A stretch of 64,000 nt of DNA from Planctomycetota bacterium (GTDB lineage: Bacteria; Planctomycetota; SZUA-567; JAFGGJ01), in assembly GCA_016930595.1 (NCBI GenBank), contig JAFGGJ010000074.1, positions 1 through 64,000 of the forward strand, in the 5' to 3' direction. The notes under the pieces are model-generated. The model was not told where the DNA came from. It made no database searches and saw only the letters and a program-made list of their open reading frames with translations. The position numbers and the translations under genes are program-made. The first letter of the stretch is position 1. Each line of letters starts with the position of its first letter. Shown here piece after piece: positions 1 to 10,005 of the stretch.

Positions 1-228
1 AAGAATTTTTTTACCCCCCGGAATGCCCCCAAAACTCGCCAATTCCGCGCCAAACCCGCGCCGAATTGCGATCCTGTAGACGTTTTCAGGCCGTTTTCAC
101 GCGTGTGTCGTATACTCTTATAGTAGATTCGGACCTCTGGCACGGAATTTGCTGTACACCTGCCGGCCGGCGAGGGAGTATGTCGTTTGCGTGAAATGTC
201 CACGGCGGAAGACTATACGTATGTGACA

Positions 229-252
229 TGATCGCTCCGGCCTGAGCGATCA
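229..252 (-). terminator. Hairpin at the parA stop codon
   Basis: A perfect 8-bp inverted repeat (TGATCGCT and AGCGATCA) around an 8-nt loop overlaps the stop codon of parA. The minus-strand sequence that follows is not T-rich, so it is at best a weak or factor-assisted terminator. The rest of 1-228 holds no gene I can recognise; a TATACT at 111-116 could be a -10 box but has no convincing -35. Confidence 0.4.
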
Positions 253-1041
253 GGATGCTGCGGGAGGAGAGGTTTCCTGGGCGGCGATTTCGCGGGCGAG
301 TTCCCTGTATGCTTCGGCACCGTGGCAGGCGGGGTCGAAATGGATGACGGGGACGCCTGCGCCCTGGGATTCGGCAATCTTGATATTCTGGCGGACAACG
401 GTCTTGAGGAGATGCGGAGCGAGGCGGCCGTCGGACTGGAGGCGTTCCTGGACTTCACGCGAGATGTTGGTGCGGGTGTCGAACATGGTGATGAGGACGC
501 CGGCAAGGATGATGTCGGGGTTTATCTGCTCCTTGACGAGGGAGTAGACTTCGAGAAGCTTGTCGATGCCGTCGAGAGCGAAAGGGTGGGCCTGCATGGG
601 GACGATCATTTCGGTGGAAGCGGTCATGGCGTTGATGGTGAGAAGACTGAGGGAGGGAAGGCAGTCGATGAGGACGTAATCGTACTTCTGCGGGACGTCG
701 CCGAGAGCCCGCGAGAGGCGGGTTTCTCGACCGTACATGGAGACCATTTCGATTTCGGCGCCGGAGAGGTCGATGTGACTGGGAAGGAGGTCGAGGCGCG
801 GCCAGCGTGTGAGGCGGATGTAGGGGGCGACGACGCCGTGCTGGTTGACGAGGACGTCGTAAATGGAACCCTTGGAGGATATGTCGGACATGCCGAGGCC
901 GTGGGTGAGGTTGGCCTGGGGGTCGAGGTCGATGAGGAGGACTTTGCGGCCGAGCTCGGCGAGTGCTGCGCCGAGGTTGAGAGCGGTGGTGGTCTTGCCG
1001 ACTCCGCCCTTCTGATTGAGTATCGAAATGATGCGCGCCAT
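250..1041 (-). CDS. parA: ParA/Soj-family ATPase
   Basis: A 263-aa cytosolic P-loop ATPase of the ParA/MinD superfamily. The deviant Walker A motif KGGVGKTT is at residues 11-18, followed by the LIDLDPQAN switch segment and a Walker B-like VLIDCLP. Family members form ATP-dependent dimers that segregate DNA or position cell structures. The ATG shares its A with the TGA of the upstream tldE (TGATG), so translation is probably coupled. There is no parB alongside, which is odd for a chromosomal segregation locus; the partner may be beyond the left edge, or this may position something else. Length is typical for chromosomal Soj. The family call is firm; the specific role is not. Confidence 0.9.
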   Translation of the reverse strand: MARIISILNQKGGVGKTTTALNLGAALAELGRKVLLIDLDPQANLTHGLGMSDISSKGSIYDVLVNQHGVVAPYIRLTRWPRLDLLPSHIDLSGAEIEMVSMYGRETRLSRALGDVPQKYDYVLIDCLPSLSLLTINAMTASTEMIVPMQAHPFALDGIDKLLEVYSLVKEQINPDIILAGVLITMFDTRTNISREVQERLQSDGRLAPHLLKTVVRQNIKIAESQGAGVPVIHFDPACHGAEAYRELAREIAAQETSPPAAS

Positions 1042-2402
1042 CAGCTGCCGCCTGCGACTGTTAGGCCGTCAACGAGAACGCTGGGGGCGCCGAAACAGGT
1101 GGTGCCGCCCGGAGTGTCGAATTTGAAGTCGTCGGCGACGGAGGAAACGGAGTCGAGGAGGGAGAGGAAATTGCCGCTGACGGTGACGCCTTCGACGGGA
1201 CGCGAGCGTTTGCCGTTCTCGACAAGGAAGCCTTTGGCGCCGAGGGAGAAGTCGCCGTTGAGACCGTTGGCGCCGGCGTGGAGTCCTTCGAGCTGGACGA
1301 CCATTAGAGCCCTGGAGCAGGAAGAGAGGAAAGAATCGAGGGGTACGGCGGAGTCGCCTTCGACAAAACAATTGGACGGCGCGATGCCGAGAGGGCTCTT
1401 ATAGCCGCGGAAGGCGTGCCCGGTGCCTGGGACGCCGGCGCGCCTGGCGGTAGCGGAGTTGTGCATGAAGCCGTTGAAAAGGCCACCGGAAACCAACTCG
1501 AAGCGGGAGGTGGGATGGCCTTCAAAATCGAACGGGCGGCTGACGAAACCGCCGTCGAGGGTGGCGTCGTCGATGATGCGGATGCCGGGGCGGGCAATGC
1601 GTTCGCCGGAACGACCGGCAAGGACGGTACGGCCTTCTTCTGCGGCCTTGCCGCTGAACATGCCGATGAAGGTACTGAGCAGATCGCAGAAAGAGAGGTT
1701 TTCGAATACGACGGGGATGGAGCCGGTGTCGATGGGAGAGGCGCCGAGGAGGTCGAGAGCGCGCCGGGCGGATTCGGAGCCGACGGGTTTCTGTTTGAGC
1801 TCGGGGAAGGAGCGGCTGACTTCGACCTTGTACCCGGTCTGGCGGCTGTCGCCTTCGACGGCGAGGGGGACACAGTAGATGCCGGCGTAGTTGGCGCGGC
1901 GGGAGCGTTCGAGGCCGGCGGAGTTTGCGAGGAAGAGTTCGAAATCGCCTTCGTAGTAGCCGACGTGGGGGACGTTGACGATGCGGGGATCGGTGGAGCG
2001 TGCGTCTTCTTCGACTTTGCGTGCGAGATCGACCTTGTCGGAGAGCGGGACAGAAGCGAGTTCTTCGGTGAAGCTGGGAGCGATGGATGGGCCGTCGGGG
2101 AAGTCGGAGATGGCTGCGCCCTTGTCTTCGCGCCCGAGGGCGGCGTTCTGGACGGCCCATGAGGCGGCGGAGCGGATGCCGTCTTCGTCGAGGCGTTCGG
2201 TGTGGGCATAGCCTTCGCGGCCGTCGACGATAACGCGGAAGCCGAGACCGGAAGACTGTGAGTGTTCGAGGCTGTCCACCTGGCCTTCAAAGACCCTGAT
2301 GGAGACGGAAGTACCCTGGGAGAGGAGGACTTCGGCGGAAGAGGAGCCGGCATCGAGAGCAAGATCGACGGCGGCGGAAACGACGGAAGCTGGGGCGTCC
2401 AT
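1041..2402 (-). CDS. pmbA: TldE/PmbA metalloprotease subunit
   Basis: A 453-aa PmbA/TldE-family protein, the partner of TldD in a heteromeric zinc protease that degrades unfolded or modified peptides in the cytosol. It lacks the HExxxH motif found in TldD, as expected for the TldE subunit, and keeps the family's glycine-rich C-terminal half with conserved segments such as GANGLNGDFSLGAKG. Start and stop abut the neighbours exactly: its ATG overlaps the TGA of tldD and its own TGA overlaps the ATG of parA, giving a tightly coupled tldD-tldE-parA unit. The pairing with tldD supports the assignment. Confidence 0.93.
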   Translation of the reverse strand: MDAPASVVSAAVDLALDAGSSSAEVLLSQGTSVSIRVFEGQVDSLEHSQSSGLGFRVIVDGREGYAHTERLDEDGIRSAASWAVQNAALGREDKGAAISDFPDGPSIAPSFTEELASVPLSDKVDLARKVEEDARSTDPRIVNVPHVGYYEGDFELFLANSAGLERSRRANYAGIYCVPLAVEGDSRQTGYKVEVSRSFPELKQKPVGSESARRALDLLGASPIDTGSIPVVFENLSFCDLLSTFIGMFSGKAAEEGRTVLAGRSGERIARPGIRIIDDATLDGGFVSRPFDFEGHPTSRFELVSGGLFNGFMHNSATARRAGVPGTGHAFRGYKSPLGIAPSNCFVEGDSAVPLDSFLSSCSRALMVVQLEGLHAGANGLNGDFSLGAKGFLVENGKRSRPVEGVTVSGNFLSLLDSVSSVADDFKFDTPGGTTCFGAPSVLVDGLTVAGGS

Positions 2403-3790
2403 CAGGATCTTCCTCCTACGGTAAGATGGTCGACAAGGATGGTGGGCTGGCCAACGGTGGTGGGGACGGCACCGGAGACGGAGCCGCAGATGCCTTCGGA
2501 ATGTTCGAGGTCGGAACCGACGCGTGCGATGCGCAGGAGGACTTCCGGGCCGGAGCCGATCAGGGTGGCGCCGCGCACGGGTTCGGCGATCCTGCCGGAC
2601 TTGATGAGGAAGCCTTCGGCCACGGAAAAGTTGAATCGGCCGGTGGAAGGCTGGACGGAGCCGCCGCCCATGCGGAGGGCGTAAAGGCCTGAATCGACGG
2701 AGGAGATAAGGTCGTCGAGGGAGGCGTCGCCGCGGTCGATGTAGGTGTTGCGCATCCTGCTGGTGGGAGGATACCTGTAGGAGGAGCGGCGGCCGCTGCC
2801 GGACATGGGGTGGCCTGTCTTCATGCGGCCGAGACGGTCAACCATGAAAGCCTTGAGGACGCCGTTTTCGATGAGGACGGTGCGCTGGGTGGGGGAGCCT
2901 TCGTCATCAATGGCAGTGGAGCCCCAGAAGCCGGGCATGGTGCCATCATCGATCGCGGTAAGGCAGGAACGGCCGACTTCCAGGCCGAGCTTGTCGGTGA
3001 AAACCGAGGCCTTTTTGGCGACGGAAGTGGTTTCGAGAGCATGTCCGCAGGCTTCGTGAAAAATGACTCCGCCGAAGCCGTTTCCCACGACGACGGGCAT
3101 GTCGCCCGGAGGGGCGTAGCCCGCGTTGACGGAGCGGACGGCACTTTCCGCTGCGTCGGCGGCGATTGAGGGGATATCGAGGGAGCGGATGAATTCGAAG
3201 CCAGCATAAGCGCCTGGCCCGCGGTAGGCGTGTTCCTTTTCGGCGCCCTTCTGGGCAATGGCCGTGAGGCTGAGCCTGACGTAGGAACGGTGGTCGTCGG
3301 CCCAGACACCGTCGCTGTTGGCAATGGCAACGTCTTTAACAGTCTCCGAGATGCCGGCATCGACCTGGCTTACCTGTGAGGAGAAGGAGCGTGCGGAGGC
3401 ATCGGCGGCGGCAAGGAGATCGACACGTTCGCCGGAGGGGACATCATCGGGGGAGACAAGAAAGACGTGGGGGTTGTCAACGTCGACGGGGATGAGGGTG
3501 ACATGGGGTGCGTCGGAGGAAGCGGAGCCCGCCAGTGCAACGGCATCTGCGGCGCGCATGAGGGCATCGTCGGAGGTATCGGAGGTGTAGGCGTAGACCT
3601 GGTTGGTACCGAAGACGGCGCGCACGCCGGCGCCGCGGTCGATACCGGACATGGCGCGTTCAACAGAACGGTCAATGAAGCGGATGGAGCGGGAGCGGGA
3701 TTCTTCGGCGTAGATTTCGGCATAGTCTGCAGAGGACTGGAGGAGGCGGGAAACGACGGCGGAAGCGGAAGCTCTGGATAGTATGGACAC
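2402..3790 (-). CDS. tldD: TldD metalloprotease subunit
   Basis: A 462-aa catalytic subunit of the TldD/TldE protease. The zinc motif H-E-A-C-G-H is at residues 245-250. I start it at a GTG (3788-3790) with AAGGA eight bases upstream, which gives the usual family length. The open frame continues upstream to 4165, but those residues are low-complexity Ser/Pro/Arg sequence lying over fmdB in another frame, and a good promoter sits between fmdB and this GTG. In other bacteria TldD/E matures microcins and other modified peptides; nothing like such a precursor is visible here, so a general peptide-quality-control role next to the chaperone block is more likely. Confidence 0.93.
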   Translation of the reverse strand: MSILSRASASAVVSRLLQSSADYAEIYAEESRSRSIRFIDRSVERAMSGIDRGAGVRAVFGTNQVYAYTSDTSDDALMRAADAVALAGSASSDAPHVTLIPVDVDNPHVFLVSPDDVPSGERVDLLAAADASARSFSSQVSQVDAGISETVKDVAIANSDGVWADDHRSYVRLSLTAIAQKGAEKEHAYRGPGAYAGFEFIRSLDIPSIAADAAESAVRSVNAGYAPPGDMPVVVGNGFGGVIFHEACGHALETTSVAKKASVFTDKLGLEVGRSCLTAIDDGTMPGFWGSTAIDDEGSPTQRTVLIENGVLKAFMVDRLGRMKTGHPMSGSGRRSSYRYPPTSRMRNTYIDRGDASLDDLISSVDSGLYALRMGGGSVQPSTGRFNFSVAEGFLIKSGRIAEPVRGATLIGSGPEVLLRIARVGSDLEHSEGICGSVSGAVPTTVGQPTILVDHLTVGGRS

Positions 3791-3828
3791 GACGAGGGTC
3801 CTTTCCGTCCGGCGAAGGGTTTGAGTAT

Positions 3829-3856
3829 AATATAAGGGTGGGGGCGGACGGGTCAA
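3829..3856 (-). promoter_or_regulatory. Sigma-70-type promoter for tldD-tldE-parA
   Basis: Read on the minus strand: TTGACC, a 16-bp spacer, then TATATT, with an alternative TATTAT two bases downstream. It lies just after the fmdB stop and about 40 bp before the tldD GTG, so the protease/parA unit can be expressed independently of the chaperone operon upstream. Confidence 0.7.
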
Positions 3857-3884
3857 GGGGTGAGAATGGATTAGCGCAAGGAAA

Positions 3885-4175
3885 TTACGAATCAGTGGAA
3901 GGGGCGCCGGAGGAAGAGTCCTTGTTAGAGACGGGGCAATTGGAGCTCTTGTCGCACTTGTCGCACGCGGGTGCCGGGTCGGGCCTGGAGGATTTCTTGT
4001 AGTCCGTCTGGTAGAAGCCGGAGCCCTTGAAGAGGACTGCGCCGCCGGTACCCACGAGGCGGCGAAGCTTGAGCCTGCCGCAGGAGGGGCACTTGCGGAT
4101 CCGCGGGTCCTTGATGGACTGGAACTTTTCGAAGGAATGACCGCAGGCGGAACATTCGTAATCATAGGTGGGCAT
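3885..4175 (-). CDS. FmdB-family zinc ribbon protein
   Basis: A 96-aa protein with the N-terminal zinc ribbon of the FmdB/CxxC_CxxC family: MPTYDYECSACG, with Cys pairs at residues 8/11 and 29/32, then the usual G-S-G-F-Y-Q-T-D-Y segment. The C-terminal tail has extra cysteines (CDKC and a further C), perhaps a second metal site. FmdB proteins are called regulators from early work in Methylophilus, but their biochemistry is unsettled. It starts two bases after the grpE stop and is the last gene of the chaperone operon. Confidence 0.88.
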   Translation of the reverse strand: MPTYDYECSACGHSFEKFQSIKDPRIRKCPSCGRLKLRRLVGTGGAVLFKGSGFYQTDYKKSSRPDPAPACDKCDKSSNCPVSNKDSSSGAPSTDS

Positions 4176-4177
4176 GG

Positions 4178-4870
4178 CTAGGCCTCATTTCCAGGAGCAT
4201 CGACGGAAGCGGTACCGGACGGAGGTGAATCGGCGGACGGGGGCTGAGGGGGCGGAGGGTTTGCGACAACAACCTGCGCAGCGCGTATGACAAGACCTGG
4301 GACGGCGAAACCGGGCTTGAGGACTTCATGCACGAGGGGGGAATCGACGGAAGGATCTTCAAGACACATCACGGCTTCGTGACGGGCTGGATCGAACGGC
4401 TCGCCCGGGACGCCGGTGATTTCGAACTGCCACTTGAGGAGGAGGGAATCGAAATGGCCGCGGAGTATGGAGTAGGCGTCGCGCAGAGCGTCGAAGTCGG
4501 CATGATTGCGGAGGCCCTTATCGATATGGTGGAAGGCGTCGACGAGGTCGGCGACGTCGGCGATCATGAGCTTCTGTGCGGCGAGGGTGGATTTGAGGAT
4601 TTCCTGGTCCATGCGCCTTCGGTAGTTGATGAAGCTGGCGCGCTCGCGTTTGAGGTCGTTTTCGAGGGAATCGATTTTATCCTGCAGAGCAGCGACTTCT
4701 CCGGCGGTTTCGGCGACGGGTTCCCGGGCCTGGGAATCCTGCGGCATGGCGGAATCGGCAGCGCCTGCGTCCGCACGGGAGGAGGAACGCTTGTCGGTGA
4801 TCCGGTGGGAGGGGGGATCGGTCTCGCCGGGATCGCCGTTATCCGGATGCTGTATGTCAACTCGTACCAT
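4178..4870 (-). CDS. grpE: GrpE nucleotide exchange factor
   Basis: A 230-aa co-chaperone that releases ADP from DnaK. The first 55 residues or so are a disordered charged tail. A long helical region follows (DKIDSLENDLKRERASFINY and onward), then the beta domain with the conserved FDPARHEAV and KPGFAVPG-L-IRAAQVVVA segments. A Pro/Ser-rich tail ends the protein. It lies 19 bp downstream of dnaJ and 2 bp upstream of fmdB in the chaperone operon. Its partner dnaK is not in this operon but 8 kb away, under a similar promoter. Confidence 0.93.
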   Translation of the reverse strand: MVRVDIQHPDNGDPGETDPPSHRITDKRSSSRADAGAADSAMPQDSQAREPVAETAGEVAALQDKIDSLENDLKRERASFINYRRRMDQEILKSTLAAQKLMIADVADLVDAFHHIDKGLRNHADFDALRDAYSILRGHFDSLLLKWQFEITGVPGEPFDPARHEAVMCLEDPSVDSPLVHEVLKPGFAVPGLVIRAAQVVVANPPPPQPPSADSPPSGTASVDAPGNEA

Positions 4871-4889
4871 TGCGGGTTAACTCCACAGG

Positions 4890-6032
4890 TTACCTGAAAA
4901 AGTCCTTGATGCGATCGAAAATACCGCCTTCCTTGGTTGAACGGGGCTTGTTGACAGCCGGCCGTATCTGCTCAAATTCCCTGAGGATTTCCTTTTCGCG
5001 CTGGGAAATGTTTTTGGGGACTTCGACGATGGTCCTTACGTAGAGGTCGCCTTTGCCCTTGGCGTTGAGCCGGGGCATGCCCTGGTCGCGCAGGCGGAAA
5101 AGCTGTGAGTTCTGAGTGCCGGGAGGAATCTTGAGCCTTGCCTTGCCGTAGGGGGTGGGGACTTCAATATCGGCGCCGAGAACGGCCTGGGGGAATGAGA
5201 CGGGGAGCTCAAGGACGAGGTTATCGCCCTGTCTCTGGAAGACGTCATGGGGCTTGACGTGGATATAGACGAAGAGGTCGCCGCGCGGGCCGCCTTCCTG
5301 CGGGCTGGGCTCGCCTTCGCCCGCGATGCGGAGGCGGCTGTTGTCTTCGAGGCCCGGAGGGATGGAGACTTCGATCTTGGCGGGCTTGGTCACGTGGCCT
5401 TCGCCATGGCAGGTGGGGCAGGGTTTTTCGATAATGGTACCGGCGCCGTGGCAGTGGGGGCACGAAGTGGACATGGTGAAAAAGCCCTGTCGCTGCGTGA
5501 CGTGGCCGCTGCCGTGGCAGTAGGGACACTGCTGCATGGCGACACCCCGTTCAGCGCCGGTGCCGTGGCAGTCGGGGCAGCGCTCGTGGCGTTTAAGCTC
5601 GATGGTCTTCCTGGTGCCGGCAACGGAGGCTTCGAAGGGGATGGTGATGTCGACGCGGAGATTGGCGCCGGACCTTGGGCCCTGGTACATGCCGCCGAAG
5701 CCGGTGCCGAAAAGGTCGCCGAAGACGGAGCCTCCGCCGAAGACGTCACCGAAAGCGCTGAGGATATCTTCGATGGAGCCGAAGTGAGGTTCCTGGGCGC
5801 GACCCTTGAGGCCGGCGTGACCGAACTGGTCGTAGATGCGGCGTTTATCGGGATTGGAGAGGACTTCGTAGGCTTCGGCGAGTTCCTTGAACTTGTCTTC
5901 AGCGGACTTGTCGCCGGGGTTCTTGTCAGGGTGGTACTTCATGGCGAGCTTGCGGTAAGCGCGCTTGAGCTCGTCGGGGGAGGCAGTCCGCTCGACGCCG
6001 AGGATTTCGTAGTAGTCTCTGTCAGTGGGCAT
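4890..6032 (-). CDS. dnaJ: DnaJ (Hsp40) co-chaperone
   Basis: A 380-aa type I DnaJ. The J domain (residues 1-70) has the HPD motif in [11 protein letters not shown] Gly/Phe-rich linker follows. The zinc-finger region then has four CxxCxGxG repeats ([32 protein letters not shown]), and the C-terminal substrate-binding domain is complete. It delivers substrates to DnaK and stimulates its ATPase. A hairpin between groEL1 and this gene may lower its expression relative to the chaperonins. Length and domain order are canonical. Confidence 0.97.
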   Translation of the reverse strand: MPTDRDYYEILGVERTASPDELKRAYRKLAMKYHPDKNPGDKSAEDKFKELAEAYEVLSNPDKRRIYDQFGHAGLKGRAQEPHFGSIEDILSAFGDVFGGGSVFGDLFGTGFGGMYQGPRSGANLRVDITIPFEASVAGTRKTIELKRHERCPDCHGTGAERGVAMQQCPYCHGSGHVTQRQGFFTMSTSCPHCHGAGTIIEKPCPTCHGEGHVTKPAKIEVSIPPGLEDNSRLRIAGEGEPSPQEGGPRGDLFVYIHVKPHDVFQRQGDNLVLELPVSFPQAVLGADIEVPTPYGKARLKIPPGTQNSQLFRLRDQGMPRLNAKGKGDLYVRTIVEVPKNISQREKEILREFEQIRPAVNKPRSTKEGGIFDRIKDFFR

Positions 6033-6054
6033 ATGCTATCCAGAGAAACAACGA

Positions 6055-6078
6055 GGGGACGGCGTTCGGGCCGTCCCC
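6055..6078 (-). terminator. Intercistronic hairpin between groEL1 and dnaJ
   Basis: A 9-bp GC-rich stem (GGGGACGGC with GCCGTCCCC) around a 6-nt loop. On the minus strand it is followed by TCGTTGTTTCTC, a moderately U-rich tract. It could be a leaky terminator or an mRNA-stabilising hairpin that keeps chaperonin message above dnaJ-grpE message. Confidence 0.55.
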
Positions 6079-6110
6079 CCGACAATTACGAAACAGGAAA
6101 CCGGTCCAGG

Positions 6111-7760
<1,650 letters not shown>

Positions 7761-7774
7761 CTAATGCAAGGGTA

Positions 7775-8086
7775 CTAATTCTCGACGCGGGCGAGTATAT
7801 CGCTTTCCCGCATGATAAGGAATTCCTCGTCGGCAATCTTGACGTCGGAACCGGAGTACTTGCCGAAGAGGACTTCATCGCCCTTCTTGACGGAGAGGGG
7901 CGCGCGTTCGCCGGAATCGAGGAGTTTGCCCGGACCGACGGAGACGACTTCGCCGCGCTGCGGCTTTTCCTTGGCGGTGTCGGGGAGGACAATGCCGCCC
8001 GGAGTGGTGTCTTCGACGTCAAGGCGCCTGATGAGGACGCGGTCTTCAAGCGGTTCGATAACGAACTTCTTTTCCTTTTTGGCCAT
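7775..8086 (-). CDS. groES: GroES co-chaperonin
   Basis: A 103-aa 10-kDa co-chaperonin that caps GroEL. It has the conserved [11 protein letters not shown] start, the mobile loop ([16 protein letters not shown]) and the GEVVSVGPG core. It is the only groES in the window and lies between two groEL genes, 32-48 bp from each, so it probably serves both. Start and length fit the family; the short N-terminal MAKKEKK is a few residues longer than usual. Confidence 0.97.
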   Translation of the reverse strand: MAKKEKKFVIEPLEDRVLIRRLDVEDTTPGGIVLPDTAKEKPQRGEVVSVGPGKLLDSGERAPLSVKKGDEVLFGKYSGSDVKIADEEFLIMRESDILARVEN

Positions 8087-8134
8087 TTTGGTAAAGCCTC
8101 CTTATCATAGGCTCCGGTGGTTAAATGCGTAGAA

Positions 8135-9739
8135 TCAATAGTCCGGCCCTGGGGCGGGCGGGGCTTTTTCCGGTATGCGTGCGATCAGGCATTGGGAAGT
8201 GAGAAGGACGCCTGCGATACTGGCGCCGTTGACGAGGGCATTCTTGGCGACCTTGGCGGGATCGATGACGCCCATGGCGAGCATGTCGCCGAATTCGCCG
8301 GTAAGTGCGTTGAACCCGAAGGGGCCGTCCGCCGAGCGGACTTTCTTGACGACAACCCCAGCATCGTAGTCGCCATTGGCGGCGATGAAGCGGAGGGGCT
8401 CGGAGAGAGCGTCCCTGACGACCTCCACACCGACGGATTCATCGCCGGAGGATTGGACGGCGTCAAGAGCGCCGGCGGCGCGGATGAGAGCAACGCCGCC
8501 GCCCGGGACCATACCTTCCTCGATGGCGGCCCTTGTGGCGTGGAGGGAATCTTCGACGCGCGCCTTTCGTTCCTTCATTTCGACCTCGGTGGCGGCGCCG
8601 ACGTATATTTCAGCAACACCGCCGGCGAGCTTGGCGAGGCGTTCCTGGAGTTTTTCGCGATCGTAATCGCTGGTGGTGGTTTCTATTTCGCGTCGGATGA
8701 GATCGATGCGGGCCTGGATTTCGGAGGACTTGCCGGCACCTTCGATGATGGTGGTGGTATCGGCGTCGATACGGACGCGCTTGGCGGTACCGAGGTCGGA
8801 AACCTTGATATCCTTGAGTTCCATGCCGAGGTCTTCGAAGATAGGTTTGCCGCCGGTGAGGACTGCGATGTCCTGGAGCATGGCCTTGCGGCGCTCACCG
8901 AAGCCCGGGGCCTTGACGGCGGCGCACTGAAGTATGCCGCGCAGCTTATTGACGACGAGCGTGGCGAGGGCGTCGCCGTCGATGTCTTCGGCGATGAGGA
9001 GGAGGGGCTTGCCGGCCTTGGAGATATTTTCGAGGAGGGGGACAAGGTCCCTGGCGTTGGAGATTTTCTTTTCGTGAATAAGGATAAGAGGCTGCTGGAA
9101 GTCAACGAGCATGTCATCCTGGTCGGTGACGAAGTGCGGGGAAAGATAGCCGCGGTCGAACTGCATACCTTCGACGACTTCGACGGTGGTTTCAACGCTT
9201 CTGCCTTCTTCGACGGTTACGACACCGTCCTTGCCGACCTTTTCGAGGGAATCGGCGATAATCGTGCCGATTTCGGTGTCGTTGTTGGCGGCGATGGTGG
9301 CGACTTGGGAAATGCGTTCCTTGTCCTTGACGGGGACTGACATGCGGTCAATTTCATCGACGACTGCCTTGACGGCGGTGTCGATGCCGCGCTTGACGAA
9401 CATGGGGTTGGCGCCGGCCGAAACAGCCTTGAGGCCGCCCAGGAAGACGGCTTCGGCAAGGACGGTGGCGGTGGTGGTGCCGTCGCCGGCTACGTCGGAG
9501 GTCTTGTCGGCGGCTTCTTTGAGAAGCTTGGCGGCCATGTTTTCAAACTCGTCATGGAGTTCGATTTCTTCGGCCACGGTGACACCGTCCTTGGTGATGG
9601 TGGGAGCGCCCCAGGATTTCTCGATTATGGCGTTCTTGCCTTTGGGTCCGAGGGTGGCTTTGACTGCGGAAGCGGTCTTGACAACACCTTCTCTGAGCGA
9701 TGCGAGGGCATCGTCTTCAAAAACGAGTTTCTTTGCCAT
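8135..9739 (-). CDS. groEL: GroEL chaperonin, copy 2
   Basis: A 534-aa chaperonin and first gene of the operon. I start at [11 protein letters not shown], seven bases after a strong AGGAGG; an in-frame upstream start at 9775 would place that ribosome site inside the gene. It has [22 protein letters not shown] and [10 protein letters not shown]. Like copy 1 it lacks a GGM tail and ends P-P-A-P-G-P-D-Y. It is preceded by a sigma-54-type element, a sigma-70-type promoter further up, and a palindromic motif upstream of both. Being promoter-proximal and closer to consensus, it is probably the main chaperonin, but expression data would decide that. Confidence 0.96.
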   Translation of the reverse strand: MAKKLVFEDDALASLREGVVKTASAVKATLGPKGKNAIIEKSWGAPTITKDGVTVAEEIELHDEFENMAAKLLKEAADKTSDVAGDGTTTATVLAEAVFLGGLKAVSAGANPMFVKRGIDTAVKAVVDEIDRMSVPVKDKERISQVATIAANNDTEIGTIIADSLEKVGKDGVVTVEEGRSVETTVEVVEGMQFDRGYLSPHFVTDQDDMLVDFQQPLILIHEKKISNARDLVPLLENISKAGKPLLLIAEDIDGDALATLVVNKLRGILQCAAVKAPGFGERRKAMLQDIAVLTGGKPIFEDLGMELKDIKVSDLGTAKRVRIDADTTTIIEGAGKSSEIQARIDLIRREIETTTSDYDREKLQERLAKLAGGVAEIYVGAATEVEMKERKARVEDSLHATRAAIEEGMVPGGGVALIRAAGALDAVQSSGDESVGVEVVRDALSEPLRFIAANGDYDAGVVVKKVRSADGPFGFNALTGEFGDMLAMGVIDPAKVAKNALVNGASIAGVLLTSQCLIARIPEKAPPAPGPDY

Positions 9740-9794
9740 CCGGCTGCCTCCTTCCAGAAGGTCAGAATGGTACAAAGTGGATGTGGTGTAGAGT

Positions 9795-9808
9795 GCAAAC
9801 CTTGTGCC
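9795..9808 (-). promoter_or_regulatory. Sigma-54-type (-24/-12) promoter of the chaperone operon
   Basis: Read on the minus strand: AGGCACAAGGTTTGCACT, with GG and GC separated by exactly 10 bases as required by RpoN (consensus TGGCAC-N5-TTGCA). The GC is 55 bp upstream of the groEL2 ATG, so a transcript would start near 9784. The sequence AGGCAC-N3-GTTTGCACT recurs exactly upstream of the small membrane gene at 12548-12775. No gene for RpoN or an enhancer-binding protein is in the window, so this is motif evidence only. Confidence 0.68.
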
Positions 9809-9825
9809 TTGGCGAGGAATTTATC

Positions 9826-9854
9826 TTTATATTGTATAAGTGACGGAAATACAA
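9826..9854 (-). promoter_or_regulatory. Possible housekeeping promoter upstream of groEL2
   Basis: On the minus strand TTGTAT and TATAAA are separated by 17 bp. It lies upstream of the sigma-54-type element and would give a basal transcript. The surrounding AT-rich tract (about 9818-9855) could alternatively be a bend or IHF-type region between an upstream activator site and the -24/-12 promoter. Confidence 0.45.
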
Positions 9855-9905
9855 CGGGTTATGCGACAGGGTACGGGCACGAGAAAGGGATTGAAGAGAA
9901 GGTTG

Positions 9906-9918
9906 TGTCAGTATGACA
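9906..9918. promoter_or_regulatory. Candidate activator site upstream of groEL2
   Basis: A palindrome TGTCA-GTA-TGACA centred about 104 bp upstream of the -24 element, the usual distance for sigma-54 activator sites. A further AATGACA lies at 9955-9961, 43 bp (about four helical turns) away. A similar 13-mer, 10 of 13 bases identical, occurs at a matching distance upstream of dnaK. The motif is short and could be chance. Confidence 0.4.
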
Positions 9919-10005
9919 GCATTAGCGGCGCCATACAGGACCCCCAAGAGCTAAAATGACAGGCCGGCACAGCCGATAGTGAGAACAGGATCCGTGAGGG
10001 GAACG

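Noticed and set aside
3791-4165. N-terminal extension of tldD
   Set aside because: It overlaps fmdB out of frame, has Ser/Pro/Arg low-complexity sequence, and a promoter and ribosome site precede the GTG at 3790.
9786-9815. CIRCE operator upstream of groEL2
   Set aside because: GAGTGCAAA looks like half of a CIRCE repeat, but the matching TTAGCACTC nine bases away is absent.
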